Below the pieces are notes generated by a model. It searched no databases. It was not told where the DNA came from and saw nothing but the letters and a program-made list of their open reading frames with translations. From Sanguibacter inulinus (GTDB lineage: Bacteria; Actinomycetota; Actinomycetes; Actinomycetales; Cellulomonadaceae), in contig NZ_JACBYE010000009.1 in the NCBI RefSeq assembly GCF_013415325.1, forward strand, positions 56,111-120,110: 64,000 bases of DNA, written 5' to 3'. Both the position numbers and the translations under genes were made by a program. Below are positions 53,677 to 61,900 of the stretch, in pieces. The stretch's first letter is position 1; each line of letters starts with the position of its first letter.

Positions 53677-54617
53677 TGACCTGGTTCAAGGTCGACGACG
53701 GCTTCTCATCGTCGAAGAAGGTGCTGAGCATCCCCCGCACGCAGCGCCTGGCGGCTGTCGGGCTCTGGACCATGGCGGGGAACTGGTCGGCCAAGGAGCT
53801 CACCGACGGGGTCGTTCCGAAGTACGTCCTGGACGAGCTCGGAGCGACCCCGAAGTTGATCCAGGCCCTCATCGACGCCCGGCTGTGGGACGACGGGCGC
53901 TCGACCGAGGCTCGGTCGAGGCTCGATGGAACCTCGGCCGAGGCTTGGTCGAGCGCCGGTGACTGTGGACCGTGCATCGTGTTCCACAACTGGCCCAAGT
54001 ACCAGCCGACCCGCGACGGCGTCGAGGAAGAGCGGCGCAAATCGGCAGAACGCCAGGCGAGATGGCGGGATAGGCACAAGGGAGAGACGGGTGAGTCGCC
54101 CGTTAGTAACGACGTTACCGACGCGTCTGTTGAGCGTCCGTCACCCGTGAGTAACAGTGCCCCGACCCGACCCGACCCGACCCGTACTACCTCTAACGAG
54201 GTAGTAGGAGACTCCTCGTCGAGCGTCGCTGACGCGCCGACTCGACCCGACGTCGATCGCATCTGCCAGCACCTGGCAGACCGCATCGAGGCCAACGGCT
54301 CCAAGCGGCCCACGATCACGAAGGCCTGGCACGACGAGGCGCGCAGGCTCCTCGACCTCGACGAGCGCGAGGAGGCCTCGGTCATCCGGGCCATCGACTG
54401 GTGCCAGGGCGACCCGTTCTGGCGATCGAACGTGCTGTCCATGCCGACGCTGCGGAAGAAGTACGACCAGCTGCGGCTGGCCGCCCAGCGAGAGCAGACT
54501 CCGGCCGCGTCGGCTCGGCCGACGACGGACGACAAGGTCCGCGAGGCCCTCGACCGAGCTCGTGCTCTGGCCGCTCTCGAGCAGGGCGAACAGCAGCAGA
54601 TCGAGGGTGCCGCATGA
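53676..54617 (+). CDS. phage replisome-organiser-like winged-helix protein
   Basis: A 313-residue protein. Residues 1-110 read MTWFKVDDGFSSSKKVL and VGLWTMAGNWSAKELTDGVVPKYVLDEL, the winged-helix start typical of phage replication initiators; a basic stretch (EERRKSAERQARWRDRHKG) and a disordered Ser/Thr/Pro linker follow; the C-terminus (about 195-313) is helical with WHDEARRLLDLDEREEASVIRAIDWC. It lies upstream of the loader-like gene and probably binds the phage origin. Its start overlaps the ParB stop (TGATG). Confidence 0.65.
   Translation: MTWFKVDDGFSSSKKVLSIPRTQRLAAVGLWTMAGNWSAKELTDGVVPKYVLDELGATPKLIQALIDARLWDDGRSTEARSRLDGTSAEAWSSAGDCGPCIVFHNWPKYQPTRDGVEEERRKSAERQARWRDRHKGETGESPVSNDVTDASVERPSPVSNSAPTRPDPTRTTSNEVVGDSSSSVADAPTRPDVDRICQHLADRIEANGSKRPTITKAWHDEARRLLDLDEREEASVIRAIDWCQGDPFWRSNVLSMPTLRKKYDQLRLAAQREQTPAASARPTTDDKVREALDRARALAALEQGEQQQIEGAA
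54161..54185 (+). repeat. CCCGA pentanucleotide tract
   Basis: Four CCCGA units plus a CCCGT lie in the linker of the replisome-organiser-like gene. A 5-base unit is not a multiple of three, so gain or loss of one unit would shift the frame. Confidence 0.85.
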
Positions 54618-55057
54618 GGCCGTCCGAGGCGATGGTCCTGCTGACCAAGGTCATGACGTTCGACAACCGCACCCTCAACGACTCGGTCGCAACGTCGTGG
54701 TCTCAGGTGCTCGCCGATGTGGACTTCGCCGACGCCGAGGCGGCGGTCCTGAAGCACTACGCCGCCTCCTCGGAGTGGATCATGCCGGCGCACATCCGTG
54801 CCGGGGTCCAGCGCATCCGCGCCGAGCGAGTCAGGGCCGTTCTGGGGACCGCGGCGCCCGTCCCACCGCCTGAGGTGCCAGCAGACGACGTTCAGGCGTA
54901 CCAGGCGTGGCGGAGAGCCTTCCTGGCCGCTCTGGGCGACGGACGGCCCCTGCATGACGCGGAGACCGTCGCGTGCGAGGCCGCGGGCATCGAGCCCGTG
55001 CACCGCGAGCTCACCGCCCACCACATCCCCACCTTCCCCCGACTGGAGCGAGCGTGA
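54614..55057 (+). CDS. possible helicase loader (G39P/DnaI-like N-terminus)
   Basis: A 147-residue helical protein beginning MRPSEAMVLLTKVMTFDNR. The pattern W-x-x-V-L-x-D-V-D-F-x-D-A-x-x-A-V followed by EWIMPAHIRAGVQRIR resembles the small phage helicase-loader proteins placed between replisome organiser and helicase. No ATPase motif. The name is inference from pattern and position. Confidence 0.5.
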   Translation: MRPSEAMVLLTKVMTFDNRTLNDSVATSWSQVLADVDFADAEAAVLKHYAASSEWIMPAHIRAGVQRIRAERVRAVLGTAAPVPPPEVPADDVQAYQAWRRAFLAALGDGRPLHDAETVACEAAGIEPVHRELTAHHIPTFPRLERA

Positions 55058-55317
55058 CCGTCACCGTCCACAGCAAACCGGCGTGCGTCCAGTGCGATGC
55101 GACCTACCGGAAGCTCGACAAGGCCGGGGTGCCCTACGAGGTCGTCGACCTCACCGAGCGCCCAGACCTCCTCGAGCAGTTCCGAGCCGCCGGGCACCTC
55201 GCTGCCCCCATCGTCACCGTCACCACCGACGGCGTCGTCACCAACACCTGGGCGGGCTTCCGACCAGACAAGATCGCGGCCCTGGCCGCAGAGATGGAGA
55301 ACCACCATGGCAGGTGA
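55054..55317 (+). CDS. nrdH: NrdH-type glutaredoxin-like protein
   Basis: An 87-residue redoxin with the CVQC active site (Cys11, Cys14) and the C-terminal WAGFRPDKI typical of NrdH. NrdH supplies electrons to class Ib ribonucleotide reductase; no reductase genes are nearby, so it may work with the host enzyme to raise dNTP supply during phage replication. Overlaps neighbours at both ends. Confidence 0.9.
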   Translation: MTVTVHSKPACVQCDATYRKLDKAGVPYEVVDLTERPDLLEQFRAAGHLAAPIVTVTTDGVVTNTWAGFRPDKIAALAAEMENHHGR

Positions 55318-55798
55318 CACGGTCATCACCGTCGTCGGGAACATCACCGGCGACCCCGAGCTGCGCTTCACCCCGGCGGGGGCGGCGGTCGCGAACTTCA
55401 CGATCGCGAACACGCCCCGCACGTTCGACCGCCAGGCCAACGAGTGGAAGGACGGCGACACGCTGTTCATGCGCTGCTCGATCTGGCGCGAGGCCGCGGA
55501 GAACGTGGCCGAGACCCTCACGAAGGGCACTCGGGTCATCGCCCAGGGGAGGCTCGTGCAGCGCTCCTACGAGACGCGCGAGGGCGAGAAGCGCACCGTT
55601 GTCGAGCTTCAGGTGGAGGAGATCGGCCCGTCGCTGAAGTACGCCTCGGCGAAGGTCACCCGCGCCCAGCGCTCCAGCGGTGGAGGCGGTGGTGGCGGGT
55701 TCGGCGGTGGCTCGGGCGGCTCTGCGCCGGCGGACGACCCGTGGGCCACCGCCAGCCCAGCCTCGACGTCGTCGTTCGCTGATGAGCCCCCGTTCTAG
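55307..55798 (+). CDS. ssb: single-stranded DNA-binding protein
   Basis: A 163-residue SSB. The OB fold (1-110) has [53 protein letters not shown] and [15 protein letters not shown]; a Gly-rich linker (about 120-140) leads to the acidic end ADEPPF, the tip that recruits host partners. Probably works with the phage recombinases, helicase and clamp. The first codons overlap nrdH by 11 bases. Confidence 0.95.
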   Translation: MAGDTVITVVGNITGDPELRFTPAGAAVANFTIANTPRTFDRQANEWKDGDTLFMRCSIWREAAENVAETLTKGTRVIAQGRLVQRSYETREGEKRTVVELQVEEIGPSLKYASAKVTRAQRSSGGGGGGGFGGGSGGSAPADDPWATASPASTSSFADEPPF

Positions 55799-56210
55799 GA
55801 CTTTCACGGTGACGCTGCCCGTGGATGCCGTCATGAACTCCAACCGGAGGATCGACGCGCATCCACGGGTCCGCCCCGTGAAGTCCCGCAGAATCCGCGA
55901 CCGCTTCGCTGCCGTCGCGCAGGGCACGGACCAGATCCCGGCGCCCGTTGAGGTCGTCGTCCAGCTGACGTTCGGCCGCCGCGGACGCCGCGACTCCCCG
56001 AACTGGTACCCGACCATCAAGGCCGCGATCGACGGCCTCGTCGACGCAGGCGCTCTCGGCGACGACTCCGACGAGCACATCTACCAGACGCGGTTTAACG
56101 CTCACGACGTCGACCCGGTGCTGCGCGCGCCGGGCACGGCCGGGGTGCGCGTCGCCATCACCGTCACGGGGGTCGCACCGGCCTCCGTCCCCGAAGGGAC
56201 CCGACCATGA
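55782..56210 (+). CDS. RusA-like Holliday junction resolvase
   Basis: A 142-residue protein of the RusA family: an N-terminal beta strand with [13 protein letters not shown], then [29 protein letters not shown], which holds the acidic residues that bind metal at the junction. Its ATG at 55782 overlaps the ssb end; a GTG at 55809 is an alternative. It would resolve branched recombination intermediates made by the Exo/Bet pair. Confidence 0.82.
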   Translation: MSPRSRTFTVTLPVDAVMNSNRRIDAHPRVRPVKSRRIRDRFAAVAQGTDQIPAPVEVVVQLTFGRRGRRDSPNWYPTIKAAIDGLVDAGALGDDSDEHIYQTRFNAHDVDPVLRAPGTAGVRVAITVTGVAPASVPEGTRP

Positions 56211-56554
56211 CCGGATCGACCTACGAGGTGGGCAAGACCGCCGACCTCGTCGTGCACGTGCAGGGCCTCGTCACCGCCCTGACCGACGAGCAGATCACCA
56301 TCGCCGGGCACGCGCTGCCGAGACAGCTCGGCAACGGCGTCGTCACCCTGTCCGTCGAGTGGCCGCGCCCTGAGACCGTCCGGGTCGGCTCGGACGACTG
56401 CGAGGGCGAGTGCGGCTACACCGACGACCGCCAGGTGGTCGAGACCGCGGAGGACGTCGTCGACGCCGCGCGCCGCGCGCACGACGAGGACCACACCCCG
56501 AACTGGGCGTACTGCGAGGACGCGATCTGCGCGGCCGTCCGGCTCGCCTCATGA
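56207..56554 (+). CDS. hypothetical phage protein
   Basis: A 115-residue acidic protein beginning [16 protein letters not shown]. It contains a Cys pair (DDCEGECGY) and later YCEDAICAAV; a metal site is possible but not recognised. Overlaps both neighbours by four bases. Confidence 0.6.
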   Translation: MTGSTYEVGKTADLVVHVQGLVTALTDEQITIAGHALPRQLGNGVVTLSVEWPRPETVRVGSDDCEGECGYTDDRQVVETAEDVVDAARRAHDEDHTPNWAYCEDAICAAVRLAS

Positions 56555-57183
56555 CCGCCCGACCGGCCCGCATCAATCCCGACACGAAGCCCGCGCTCCT
56601 GGTCGCCGTCGTGCTCACCAGCGGCCTCGCGGCCATCAGCTTCACGCTGTCCTTCGCCGGCCTGTCCGCGATCGCCCCCTGGGCTGCCGTGCCGCCGCAC
56701 CTCGCGTGGGCGCTGCCCGTCTTCATCGACGGCGCGATCCTCGTCTACACCTACGCCGCCCTCGCCGCCCGAGCCCGCGGTGAGGGACAGGGGCGGGCGT
56801 GGACGTGGCTGACGCTGTGGACGGCCGTGTCCGTGGCGTCCAACGGCTCTCACGCGTGGGATGCCGGCCCGGGCGGATGGCAGGGCGCCCTCGGCTCGAT
56901 CCTGGCCGGGTTGTTCCCGGTCGGGGTGCTGCTCGCGACGCACACCATCGCGGACCTGATCGTCGCGCGCCCCGCGGACACCGTGGACGTGGACACCCAG
57001 GACACCCCGGACGCCGACGAGAGCGAGCCGCCCCGCGTGGTCCCTTCGCTCACTGACGAGCAGCGCGCGGCCATCGTCGAGCTCTACGCCCAGGGCCTGT
57101 CCGTCCGAAAGGTCGCTGACCGGGTCGGGCTGTCCAAGTCGACCGTCCACAACGTCACACGGCTGACAGCAAGTCGTGTGTAG
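56551..57183 (+). CDS. DUF2637 membrane protein with C-terminal helix-turn-helix
   Basis: A 210-residue protein. Residues 13-145 have four membrane spans with ISFTLSFAGLSAIA and LPVFIDGAILVYTYAALAARARG, as in the DUF2637/Spd-type proteins of actinomycete plasmids and phages, where they are linked to conjugal spread; the C-terminal 40 residues (DEQRAAIVELYAQGLSVRKVADRVGLSKSTVHNV) form a helix-turn-helix. A membrane-bound DNA-binding protein of this kind could tether the element's DNA. It is the last gene before the AT-rich cassette. Confidence 0.78.
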   Translation: MTARPARINPDTKPALLVAVVLTSGLAAISFTLSFAGLSAIAPWAAVPPHLAWALPVFIDGAILVYTYAALAARARGEGQGRAWTWLTLWTAVSVASNGSHAWDAGPGGWQGALGSILAGLFPVGVLLATHTIADLIVARPADTVDVDTQDTPDADESEPPRVVPSLTDEQRAAIVELYAQGLSVRKVADRVGLSKSTVHNVTRLTASRV

Positions 57184-57223
57184 ATCCAGCGATGAGAAGC
57201 GACTGTGAACTAGAGTGTGAAGC

Positions 57224-58042
57224 ATGAACCAAGATGATGAGCTCACCACGTTCGGTTCAGAGCCGATCCGAGCGATCCACTTGACTCGCTCCCCACTGGT
57301 CCGCGTCCTGGCCCAGATCCGTTGGGCGCCCATGACCTCATTCGACCTGGAGAACACCGTCTCCACCTTCGCCCCCCTCATCGGATCGACCTACCCGCTT
57401 CGGGAGACTCAACAGGAAGTTTCATTTTTGGTGACTCCCGATGGCGTCAAGCAGCAAGACGGAGGCAGAATTCATCAGTTTGTCTCCGCTGACGACGCAT
57501 GGAAGGTCAGCGTTGCTGATGGGCACATCTCATTGGAAACGTCAGCCTACCTATCCCGCGACGACTTCACCGAGCGCTTGACCGCCATTTTGGACGCCTG
57601 GAAGCAATGCGTGAACATTCCGAGGGTTGTGCGCATCGGCTACAGATACACCAATCGGATTGACCGCCCAGAAGACTACGCGGTGTTGAGCGAGCTAGTT
57701 ACGCCCCTCGTGCTCGGCGGAATCAATGTCCCGACTGACGACAGCGTCACTTTCCTTCAAAGCACCGGTGAGTCCGCCTTCGGAATTGAGTCCGGGATGC
57801 TAGTTGCCCGATGGGCGCAACTAGCCCCGAACTCAACCGTCGATCCGACCTTGCCTCCTTCCGAGAACAAGAGCTGGGTTCTTGATATCGATGCATTCCG
57901 CGAAGCTCGCCTTCCCTTCGATACTGAAGCAATTGTGGCAGAAGCAAGAAGGCTAGCTCAATCGGCATACCGCTTTATGCGTACTGTCACAACCGATCGA
58001 TTTACTACACATTTCGGAGGGGAGACAAATGCAAACTCTTGA
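57224..58042 (+). CDS. TIGR04255-family protein
   Basis: A 272-residue protein of the TIGR04255 family: near the N-terminus HLTRSPLVRVLAQIRWAP, and later RIGYRYTNRIDRPEDYAVLSELV; the family has a sporadic distribution and unknown function. It is soluble and has no signal. The codon use is AT-richer than the surrounding phage genes. It begins a three-gene cassette in which each gene overlaps the next, so the products probably act together. Confidence 0.82.
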   Translation: MNQDDELTTFGSEPIRAIHLTRSPLVRVLAQIRWAPMTSFDLENTVSTFAPLIGSTYPLRETQQEVSFLVTPDGVKQQDGGRIHQFVSADDAWKVSVADGHISLETSAYLSRDDFTERLTAILDAWKQCVNIPRVVRIGYRYTNRIDRPEDYAVLSELVTPLVLGGINVPTDDSVTFLQSTGESAFGIESGMLVARWAQLAPNSTVDPTLPPSENKSWVLDIDAFREARLPFDTEAIVAEARRLAQSAYRFMRTVTTDRFTTHFGGETNANS

Positions 58043-58658
58043 AAAGGAGGGGGCCTGGAGAGGCGAACAAAGAGAAGCACCCCTAGAAGCAGGAACGACC
58101 TGCTCCTCGCTTTTCAATTTTCAAAAGACAAAGGCCTTCACCGCCAGTGTTGGAATCCTGGTGGTATTCGCTTCGAGTTCAGGAGCGCCAGCGAGCGGCG
58201 CCCAATATGGCGCCACCTTCGGAGTTCCGTCTGGCTGGTTTGCGCATGCTCCAAATCAAACCGAACTCGTTCGCCCTCCCGTAACCTTGCCTTTCCAGAC
58301 CATCGCGACAGAGCCGGAACCACTAGACCATTCCGCTATGCTCAACGATGCGCGCGCCGCGATAGATTTCACTTGGGATCAAATGGCAAAACTGTTCAAC
58401 GTGTCCCGACGAGCGGTGCACCATTGGTCATCTGGAGGAAATATGAACTCCAAGAACCTGGAGAAATTGATGCTTCTCGATGCCGCCATCGCGGAGAGTC
58501 GACACATGACACCTGAGCAGCGAAAGAAAGAGGTTCTTTCCCCACAAGCTCTTTCCGGGTTCTCAGAGATGCTCGGAGCATTCCGAGAGGACAGGCTCGT
58601 CCTCCAGCCTGTTGTGTCCGTTTCGCAACGCATGGGGCTGGACGTCAGCGAGCGATGA
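58029..58658 (+). CDS. helix-turn-helix protein with N-terminal hydrophobic segment
   Basis: A 209-residue protein. The N-terminal third is variable and includes a hydrophobic stretch (about 37-60, FTASVGILVVFASSSGAPASG) that may be a membrane anchor. From about 105 a helix-turn-helix reads ARAAIDFTWDQMAKLFNVSRRAVHHWSSG, followed by NLEKLMLLDAAIAE. It overlaps the TIGR04255 gene by 14 bases and the next by four; GGAGGGGAG precedes its ATG. Likely a regulator or DNA-binding effector of the cassette. Confidence 0.7.
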   Translation: MQTLEKEGAWRGEQREAPLEAGTTCSSLFNFQKTKAFTASVGILVVFASSSGAPASGAQYGATFGVPSGWFAHAPNQTELVRPPVTLPFQTIATEPEPLDHSAMLNDARAAIDFTWDQMAKLFNVSRRAVHHWSSGGNMNSKNLEKLMLLDAAIAESRHMTPEQRKKEVLSPQALSGFSEMLGAFREDRLVLQPVVSVSQRMGLDVSER

Positions 58659-59644
58659 CGAGCGATTGTGATGCCGCTGGAGAGTGGCGGCAAGGGGACC
58701 ACTTCGATCTGAAGAAGATATTCATCACCGAAGACGGCAAGCCAGTTGAAATCCAGTGCAACGAAGGTGTAGTGCTGATTTCACAGACCTGCGACGTGGT
58801 GATTCCGACGCGTGAGTACGTTCAGGTTGCGAGAGTATCGGTGGAAGAGCCTAGCAGAGCTGGCACTCTAAAACGTGGCAACTCGGCACGCTGGATTCCG
58901 ATGCCCTCCTTAGGGCGAAACGAATTTTTGGATCTGGACCTCATTGCAACGGTACGAAAATCGGACCTCTCTGGACTCAGAACCAAGGCCCTAATCGACG
59001 GCACCGACAACAAAGAAGTTCGCGATTTTGCACAGTGCATTGCACGAAAATTCGGCCGCTTCGCCTTCCCCGACCACATCGTCCCTGCATTGCAGCCGAT
59101 CCAGACACTGCTTCGAGGCAAGAGTGCGCGCAACTCCAATCTGGCGAAAGTAGTTTCGTGGATTCATGAAATGCGCGTCTCGGCTGATGACTGGTTCGCG
59201 CCAGACGCAAGTCTCACCCTGTATTTCATCCTCGACCCCGGTCACCTTCCGCTAGATATGGTTGAAGGCCCGCGGCCCTTGCCAATTAGGAACCGAATCG
59301 CATTCAAGTTGGAAGCTGTTTCGCCGACCGGCCGGCACATTAAGGACTCTGAGAAAGCGGTACTTAGAAATCTACATGGCAGGTCGCCTCAGGAGGAACT
59401 TGAGGAGGTGTGTCTGGAACTGAGCAACATTAAGGACGAACCGGAGGCTCTGGCGACCCGGGAGCTCGACGACCTCTGGTTCGCATTCCGGTCTCTAGTC
59501 TCCAAGATTTGCGAGGTGGGGTCCGACTCAGAAATCACGGTCGAAGTAGATGCTGTAGCGATCGACGAATTCACAATGCTGTCATTCGTCACCTCCGAAT
59601 CATTGGACCTGAGCCATCTATCTTCGACCTTGATTCGCCCTTAG
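58655..59644 (+). CDS. third cassette protein with SQTCD motif, function unknown
   Basis: A 329-residue soluble protein not recognised from any named family. Near residue 44 it has LISQTCDVVIP in a hydrophobic strand, then a charged Arg-rich stretch and ARKFGRFAFPDHIVP; the last third (DSEITVEVDAVAIDEFTML) is beta-rich. The Cys-Asp pair after Gln-Thr could be a catalytic or metal site. It overlaps the helix-turn-helix gene by ATGA. It is the probable effector of the cassette; this is inference. Confidence 0.65.
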   Translation: MTSDCDAAGEWRQGDHFDLKKIFITEDGKPVEIQCNEGVVLISQTCDVVIPTREYVQVARVSVEEPSRAGTLKRGNSARWIPMPSLGRNEFLDLDLIATVRKSDLSGLRTKALIDGTDNKEVRDFAQCIARKFGRFAFPDHIVPALQPIQTLLRGKSARNSNLAKVVSWIHEMRVSADDWFAPDASLTLYFILDPGHLPLDMVEGPRPLPIRNRIAFKLEAVSPTGRHIKDSEKAVLRNLHGRSPQEELEEVCLELSNIKDEPEALATRELDDLWFAFRSLVSKICEVGSDSEITVEVDAVAIDEFTMLSFVTSESLDLSHLSSTLIRP

Positions 59645-59818
59645 AGCCGGATTAGAAATTCTGGTCTCACGACTCCTTCATCCCACACTTCAAGGGTGCT
59701 TGGTCAACGACTGATCTCAACACCCGCAGGAATAGAAGGCTCGCCACCTAGGCACCCTCCCAAGGGTTCGAAAGGCCAGAGGAGCCTGCACTCGGAGCAG
59801 AATTTCTCCGTTGAGAGC

Positions 59819-60064
59819 TCACTGCCGCGTCACCGCTGACGCCCAGACCCACACGAACCCTTCTCTGCCGTGCTGGTCGAAGTACCGCACGTGCACGGCC
59901 TTCGGCGACCACGCAGTCGCCTCTCCCTCGACCTGAGAGTCACCGTCCGAGGTGTGCACCCACACCCGGACAGGGACGCCTCGCTCGGGGCGCGTGATCG
60001 GGTCTCCGACCGCCAGCGGGCTGAGCGAGTACGCCATCGCGCGGAGCGGGATCTTGTCAACCAT
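59819..60064 (-). CDS. small hypothetical protein, opposite strand
   Basis: An 81-residue protein starting MVDKIPLRAMAYSLSPLAV. Beta-rich pattern (VRVWVHTSDGDSQVEGEATAWSPKAVHVRYFD, then FVWVWASAV) suggests an SH3- or OB-like small barrel. It points against the helicase gene. Unknown function; a real gene is likely from the good coding pattern. Confidence 0.6.
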   Translation of the reverse strand: MVDKIPLRAMAYSLSPLAVGDPITRPERGVPVRVWVHTSDGDSQVEGEATAWSPKAVHVRYFDQHGREGFVWVWASAVTRQ

Positions 60065-60154
60065 CCGCACACCCTATCGAACACACGTTCGATTACTCGT
60101 CGAGCCTGGAGACACCCAGGTCAACGCCCACACCGCCTCCCGGAGGATGCGCTC

Positions 60155-61438
60155 GTGCCAGACCCACAGACGAACCCAGACGCCGAGAAGGCCGTCCTCG
60201 GAGCATGCCTGAACTCCCCCGCAGCCATGGCGACCGCCGTGACGGTCGTGCGACCAGAGGACTTCTACGTCCCCGCGCACGAGACCATCTGGGACGCGAT
60301 GCTCTCCCTCCACGACTCCGGGCAGAGCGTCGACGAGCACACGCTCCCAGCGGCCCTGAAGCGCTCCGGTGATCTCCAGCGGGTTGGTGGGCTGCTGGTC
60401 ATCGCCGACCTGATCGGAGCGGGCATCAACCCTGCCGCGATCCGCGAGCACGCCCGCATCGTTGCTGAGACCGGGGTCCTGCGCCGCATGACGATGGCCG
60501 GGCAGCGCGTCACCCAGCTCGCCTCCGACGGTGCCATCAGCCCCCGCGAGCTCGCCGCCCTGGCCCTCGCCGAGATTGAGGCCGCGTACCGACCAACCGT
60601 CGACGAGCGCGCGACCAGGGTCTCGGACTTCATCGACGACGTCATCGACGACCTCGAGCAGCGCGATCAGCCATCGGGCCTTGAGTGGCCCTACCGCACG
60701 ACCCGCCGATGCCTGAACCCCCTCACCCCGGGCCAGCTCATCCTCGTCGCCGCCCGACCAGGGGCCGGCAAGTCCGTCATGTGCGTCGACCTCGCTCGCG
60801 ACGTCGCGATCCGCCAGGGCAAGTCCGTCATCCTCTGGTCGCTGGAGATGAGCCGCGAGGAGATCCTCAAGCGCCTCCTGGCCGCCGAGTCCCGCGTGCA
60901 CCTGTCCCGCATCCAGGCCCGAGACCTCACCGCCGAGGACTGGGACCGGATCGCGAAGGCGACCGTGCGCATCCGCGAGGCCGACCTGCACATCGTCGAC
61001 GACCCCACAGCGACCGTCTCCGACATCCGCGCCGCGATCAAGACCCACCAGCCCGACCTGCTCGTCCTCGACTACGTCCAGCTGGGCACGATGAACCCGA
61101 AGGTCGAGCGCCGCCAGGGCCTCGAGGAGTTCACCCGTGGGCTCAAGCTCACCGCGAAGGCCGCGGGCATCCCGGTCGTCACCGCAGCCCAGCTCGGCCG
61201 CGGCCCCGAGATGCGGGTCGACCACACCCCGCTGCTGTCCGACCTGCGTGAGTCCGGGAGCCTGGAGAACGACGCCGACACCGTCGTGCTGCTCTACCGG
61301 CCCGACTACTACGAGGCCGAGTCGCCCCGGGCCGGCGAGCTCGACCTGATCGTGGCGAAACAGCGCAACGGCCCGACCGACACGATCGCCCTGGTCCACC
61401 AGCTGCACTACTCGCGGATCGTCGACGCCGCCGCCTGA
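60155..61438 (+). CDS. DnaB-type replicative helicase
   Basis: A 427-residue hexameric helicase. The N-terminal domain (1-130, TNPDAEKAVLGACLNSPAAMATAV) is that of DnaB; the RecA-like domain has Walker A RPGAGKS at 201-207, the Walker B region LLVLDYVQL, the Q/R-type motif VVTAAQLGRGPEMR and LRESGSLENDADTVVLLYRPDYY. GGAGG before the GTG at 60155 supports the start. It would unwind the phage origin together with the organiser and loader upstream. Confidence 0.93.
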   Translation: MPDPQTNPDAEKAVLGACLNSPAAMATAVTVVRPEDFYVPAHETIWDAMLSLHDSGQSVDEHTLPAALKRSGDLQRVGGLLVIADLIGAGINPAAIREHARIVAETGVLRRMTMAGQRVTQLASDGAISPRELAALALAEIEAAYRPTVDERATRVSDFIDDVIDDLEQRDQPSGLEWPYRTTRRCLNPLTPGQLILVAARPGAGKSVMCVDLARDVAIRQGKSVILWSLEMSREEILKRLLAAESRVHLSRIQARDLTAEDWDRIAKATVRIREADLHIVDDPTATVSDIRAAIKTHQPDLLVLDYVQLGTMNPKVERRQGLEEFTRGLKLTAKAAGIPVVTAAQLGRGPEMRVDHTPLLSDLRESGSLENDADTVVLLYRPDYYEAESPRAGELDLIVAKQRNGPTDTIALVHQLHYSRIVDAAA

Positions 61439-61496
61439 TTCGGTGCCACGGAACCCATCCCGTCACACGTAACACCCCCGGGCCGACTCTGGCCGC

Positions 61497-61676
61497 ATGG
61501 CCCGACCACCCGACCTCGACGAATCACGCACCGTGACCATCCCCGTGCGCTTCACCCCCACCGGCGCCGCCCTCGTCGACGCCGCCCGCGGTGACCTCTC
61601 CCGCTCCGCCTACATCCGCGGCCTCATCTCCGTCGACGCCTACACCCGCGACATCACCCCGAAGGACGCCTCATGA
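61497..61676 (+). CDS. small ribbon-helix-helix-like protein
   Basis: A 59-residue protein beginning MARPPDLDESRTVTIPVRF. The sequence VTIPVRFTPTGAALVDAARGDLSRSAYIRGLI has the strand-helix-helix layout of small DNA-binding regulators. It overlaps the next gene by ATGA. Identification by pattern. Confidence 0.6.
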   Translation: MARPPDLDESRTVTIPVRFTPTGAALVDAARGDLSRSAYIRGLISVDAYTRDITPKDAS

Positions 61677-61900
61677 CCGACGGCACCATCCCCCGCCCGA
61701 CCGACCCCCGCGCCGGCGCGCTCTGCACCGCGTGCAACCGCGCCCGGTCGCTGGGCACCGCCAAGCACTGCGACTCCCCCAGCTGCCCCTGGTGGAAGTG
61801 CGAGCGCTGCGGAGCCAGCAACGACCCCACGGGCGCAAACGACAGCACCGACCGATCCGGCAACACCCGCCCCGACACCACCCCCAGGGACCCCCGATGA
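61673..61900 (+). CDS. small zinc-finger phage protein
   Basis: A 75-residue protein with CTACNRAR, CDSPSCPWWKCERCGASN: three CxxC-like sites close together that can hold one or two zinc ions. Overlaps both neighbours by four bases. Function unknown. Confidence 0.65.
   Translation: MTDGTIPRPTDPRAGALCTACNRARSLGTAKHCDSPSCPWWKCERCGASNDPTGANDSTDRSGNTRPDTTPRDPR

Noticed and set aside
59654..59807. 10-base inverted repeat AGAAATTCTG / CAGAATTTCT flanking about 140 bases after the cassette
   Set aside because: The motif is itself nearly palindromic and short; there is no target duplication or transposase, so it is not accepted as an insertion-element end.
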